Origin: Rariglobus sp967755175
Lineage (GTDB): Bacteria; Verrucomicrobiota; Verrucomicrobiia; Opitutales; Opitutaceae
Direction of reading: 5' to 3'
Assembly (NCBI GenBank): GCA_967755175.1
Contig: CBRAFO010000140.1
Location: 1-8,639, forward strand
DNA: 8,639 bases
Under the pieces are notes generated by a model. The model worked only from the letters and a program-made list of their open reading frames with translations. It had not been told where the DNA came from and did no database searches. Position numbers and translations under genes: made by a program. Of the stretch, positions 6,944 to 8,639 are shown in pieces; the first letter of the stretch is position 1, and every line of letters starts with the position of its first letter.

Positions 6944-8339
6944 AGCGTGTAATGTCCCGTAGGAACGTAAGTTTCAATTCTCCTACCGGGCCGTTTCGTT
7001 GCTTGGCAACGATTAACTCGGCGGAGTCGGCGGCCACTTGGAATTTTTCGTCCGCATCCTTGGGTCGGGCAAGCATGAGAACGACGTCAGCATCCTGCTC
7101 GATAGAGCCGGATTCACGAAGGTCGGAAAGTTTGGGTGTGCGGTTTTCTTTTTCAGCCGAACGGTTGAGCTGCGACAACACGATCACCGGCACATCGAGT
7201 TCTTTGGCGAGCGCTTTTAGTCCGCGTGAAATTTCCGCGACCTGCTGCTCACGAGGGGTTTTCGAGTCGGTCGGCGCGAGGAGCTGAAGGTAGTCCACGA
7301 TGATCAGCCCGAGCTGGCGGCGCGCCTGAAGACGGCGGGCTTTCGCACGCAGTTCCATGATCGTGAGATGACTGGAGTCGTCGATGAAGATGGGCGATTT
7401 GGAAAACTCATCGGCCGCTTCAAGCAGGCGTTGTTGTTCCTCTCCGTTTTTCGAAAGGAGACCGTCACGCAAAAGTTTCATGTTCACCTTGGCCCGTGCG
7501 CACAACATACGCAGTGCGAGCTGGGCCGAGCCCATTTCAAGCGAGAAGATCAGCACAGGGTGCCCCTCCCCTCTCCTCGGAAAAGCGGCAGCCTCCGCGA
7601 AATTCAGAGCGAGCGAGGTTTTGCCCATTGAAGGACGAGCCGCGAGGATGATCATTTCCTGGCGCTGAAAGCCGTAGGTGAAAGCGTCGAGATCCTTAAA
7701 GCCCGAGGACACGCCAGTGAGCTCGCCCTTCTTCATCATCATCTTGGTGATGACGGCCATCGCCTCGCTGGTCGGGCCCTTCATTTGGACCGCGCCGTCG
7801 GAGACGCGGTCTTGGGTCACCTTGAAGATGTCCTGCTCGACCTTGTCGACGAACTCCTCGAGTCCGCCTTCGTAGGCGTAGCAGCTCTCGACTGCACCGG
7901 TGGCGACCTTGATGAGTTCGCGCAGGAGGTGCAGTTCGCGCACCTTCTCGATGAAATAGTTGGACTGCGCCGTGGTCGGGATACGGCTGCTGACTTGGGT
8001 GAGGTAGGCGTAGCCACCAATCTCGTCCAACTGGCGGGCGGTCTTCAGCTCCTCAGCGAGAATCTGGAGGTCAATCGGAACGCCCTTGTTGTAGAGCTCG
8101 ACCAGCTTTTCGAAGATGACGCGGTTGGCCGGTGCGTAAAACGCGGGAGCGCTCAGTTTCCCCTCAAGGCATCGAGCCACGATGTCGGCACCGTCGAGGA
8201 AACAGCACGACAGCAGGTATTCCTCGGCCTCGATGCTATGAGGCGGGGTGCGTCCAATAACAGAGGCAACATCGCGGGGTTCGTCGGAGTCGCGATCTCG
8301 ACGTGAGCGGCGGGGAAATTTCGAAAAGTCGTCAGCCAT
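6924..8339 (-). CDS. dnaB: Replicative DNA helicase DnaB
   Basis: DnaB is the hexameric 5'-3' helicase that unwinds DNA at the replication fork. The 471-residue product has a charged, probably flexible leader (1-30, Arg/Asp-rich), then the N-terminal hexamerisation/primase-contact domain (about 33-135, beginning PHSIEAEEYLL) and a linker. The RecA-like motor (about 205-468) follows. Walker A is ARPSMGKT (234-241) and the catalytic Glu268 sits in FSLEMG. Walker B is LIIVDYLQLL (345-354), followed by VIVLSQLNRS (386-394). KQRNGPVG (446-453) carries the expected arginine-finger region. The segment FPRRGEGH (253-260), before the H1a/Walker-adjacent strand, looks slightly longer than usual. No intein or frameshift is present. 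ATG at 8339 lacks a Shine-Dalgarno; the leader ends ctctgttccgtttc. dnaB heads a tight run with bamA overlapping its stop codon, so the replication helicase and the outer-membrane machine probably share an mRNA. Confidence 0.97.
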   Translation of the reverse strand: MADDFSKFPRRSRRDRDSDEPRDVASVIGRTPPHSIEAEEYLLSCCFLDGADIVARCLEGKLSAPAFYAPANRVIFEKLVELYNKGVPIDLQILAEELKTARQLDEIGGYAYLTQVSSRIPTTAQSNYFIEKVRELHLLRELIKVATGAVESCYAYEGGLEEFVDKVEQDIFKVTQDRVSDGAVQMKGPTSEAMAVITKMMMKKGELTGVSSGFKDLDAFTYGFQRQEMIILAARPSMGKTSLALNFAEAAAFPRRGEGHPVLIFSLEMGSAQLALRMLCARAKVNMKLLRDGLLSKNGEEQQRLLEAADEFSKSPIFIDDSSHLTIMELRAKARRLQARRQLGLIIVDYLQLLAPTDSKTPREQQVAEISRGLKALAKELDVPVIVLSQLNRSAEKENRTPKLSDLRESGSIEQDADVVLMLARPKDADEKFQVAADSAELIVAKQRNGPVGELKLTFLRDITRFENYTQ

Positions 8340-8367
8340 GAAACGGAACAGAGAGGCAAGGGGCTAC

Positions 8368-8388
8368 CGCGCCATAGGCAATGGCGCG
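8368..8388 (-). promoter_or_regulatory. 8-bp inverted repeat in the dnaB leader
   Basis: CGCGCCAT and ATGGCGCG are perfect inverted arms around a 5-base spacer, 29 bases upstream of the dnaB start. There is no T-run on either side, so it is not an intrinsic terminator. It could be an operator-like palindrome near the dnaB promoter or a 5' untranslated hairpin. No regulator is evident from the sequence. Confidence 0.4.
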
Positions 8389-8438
8389 TTCAGGAAAGTT
8401 TTTCACGAGTTACTCCCAGCAGGATGGAGGGATCGAAT

Positions 8439-8461
8439 GTAGGAGCCTGCTTGCAGGCGAT
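8439..8461 (+). repeat. REP-like palindrome, GCCTGC subfamily
   Basis: GTAGGA, arm GCCTGC, loop TT, arm GCAGGC, tail GAT; identical to the copies at 28-50 and 8531-8553. The GTAG head followed by a hairpin is the layout known for REP sequences recognised by RAYT transposases. Confidence 0.85.
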
Positions 8462-8469
8462 TCGGGAAC

Positions 8470-8492
8470 GTGGGAGCGAGCTCGCTCGCGAT
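8470..8492 (+). repeat. REP-like palindrome, GCGAGC subfamily (TC loop)
   Basis: GTGGGA, arm GCGAGC, loop TC, arm GCTCGC, tail GAT. It differs from the other GCGAGC-type units only in the second loop base, so the stem is intact. Confidence 0.83.
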
Positions 8493-8499
8493 TTCGATC

Positions 8500-8522
8500 C
8501 TCGCGAGCAAGCTCGCTCCCAC
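8500..8522 (-). repeat. REP-like palindrome, GCGAGC subfamily
   Basis: On the minus strand: GTGGGA, arm GCGAGC, loop TT, arm GCTCGC, then GAG where the other units have GAT. The single mismatch is at the outer end. It is inverted relative to the unit at 8470-8492. Confidence 0.83.
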
Positions 8523-8530
8523 CTCGAACT

Positions 8531-8553
8531 ATCGCCTGCAAGCAGGCTCCTAC
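8531..8553 (-). repeat. REP-like palindrome, GCCTGC subfamily
   Basis: On the minus strand: GTAGGA, arm GCCTGC, loop TT, arm GCAGGC, tail GAT. It is identical to the unit at 28-50, including the preceding gaaat, and inverted relative to 8439-8461. Confidence 0.85.
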
Positions 8554-8571
8554 ATTTCGATCAGCAGACAC

Positions 8572-8599
8572 AAAAAAGCCGCGGTCCGAAGACCGCGGC
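8572..8599 (-). terminator. Rho-independent terminator with UUCG loop for an upstream gene
   Basis: On the minus strand GCCGCGGTC pairs perfectly with GACCGCGGC around a TTCG loop closed by C-G (the extra-stable cUUCGg form), followed by six T. It must end a minus-strand gene to the right of the window. A TAA occupies 8637-8639 on that strand, 37 bases before the stem, and may be that gene's stop codon. Ribosomal protein bL9 often precedes dnaB in bacteria, but nothing here identifies the gene. Confidence 0.9.
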
Positions 8600-8639
8600 C
8601 TTGATTGAAGCGCTCGAGGAAGAAAAGGCCGGAGCCTTA

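Larger units (their letters stand above)
8431..8562. repeat. Four-unit REP cluster (REPIN-like composite palindrome)
   Basis: This 132-base block is an imperfect long palindrome. Two plus-strand units (8439-8461 and 8470-8492) face two minus-strand units (8500-8522 and 8531-8553) in mirrored order: GCCTGC type, GCGAGC type, centre, GCGAGC type, GCCTGC type. Unit starts are 31, 30 and 31 bases apart. The block is bounded by inverted ends GATCGAATGTAGG and its near-complement CCTACATTTCGATC. It lies between the upstream terminator and the dnaB leader. No transposase gene is present, so it would be non-autonomous. Confidence 0.85.

Noticed and set aside
8431..8562. CRISPR array
   Set aside because: The units alternate in orientation and type and are separated by only 7-8 bases. 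There are no spacers of CRISPR length and no cas genes.
8381..8608. Small plus-strand open frame (75 codons) across the repeats
   Set aside because: It reads straight through the REP-like palindromes and the terminator, and the translation is Arg/Ser-rich repeat-derived sequence.
8601..8639. Plus-strand reading at the right edge that looks protein-like (LIEALEEEKAGAL)
   Set aside because: There is no start other than TTG, it follows directly on a terminator stem, and it is too short to judge. The opposite-strand TAA at 8637-8639 fits better as the end of a minus-strand gene.

Overview
The window reads as a chromosomal housekeeping segment from a GC-rich, diderm (outer-membrane, lipid A-making) bacterium. 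All six convincing genes lie on the minus strand, so transcription runs from high to low coordinates. The combination of LpxD, BamA, an OmpH/Skp chaperone and a periplasmic HtrA protease shows a Gram-negative envelope. Protein flavour and the order dnaB-bamA-ompH-lpxD suggest Verrucomicrobiota, perhaps Opitutales. That placement is an inference from memory of the group, not something the sequence proves.

Layout in transcription order. At 8572-8599 is a strong terminator for an upstream minus-strand gene, whose stop may be the TAA at 8637-8639. Next comes a compact cluster of four REP-like palindromes (8431-8562). After a short leader carrying an 8-bp inverted repeat come dnaB (replicative helicase, 8339-6924), bamA (outer-membrane protein assembly, 6943-4601, overlapping the end of dnaB by 20 bases and starting at TTG) and ompH/skp (periplasmic chaperone, 4570-3896). 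A textbook intrinsic terminator (3847-3877) follows. Then come lpxD (lipid A synthesis, 3791-2736) and prs (PRPP synthase, 2707-1760), 21 bases apart from no more than a 28-base gap, a post-prs hairpin (1729-1750), and an HtrA/Deg serine protease with two PDZ domains (1510-80). The window closes at 1-50 with two more copies of the same REP-like palindromes.

Functionally, bamA, ompH, lpxD and htrA form an outer-membrane biogenesis and quality-control block. OmpH carries unfolded outer-membrane proteins, BamA inserts them, LpxD makes the lipid A precursor of the outer leaflet, and HtrA removes misfolded envelope proteins. dnaB and prs add replication and nucleotide-precursor functions to the same co-directional run.

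I found no undescribed multi-gene system here. The features that stand out are the REP-like/REPIN-like repeats, in two subfamilies whose stems differ by compensatory changes; the absence of a recognisable Shine-Dalgarno sequence at every start, with pyrimidine-rich leaders at most of them; the TTG-started overlap of bamA with dnaB; an Asp-to-Glu change in the PRPP loop of Prs; and an HtrA protease that appears to be a lipoprotein. The only stretch of about 300 bases without a gene (8340-8639) holds the repeats, the terminator and the dnaB leader.
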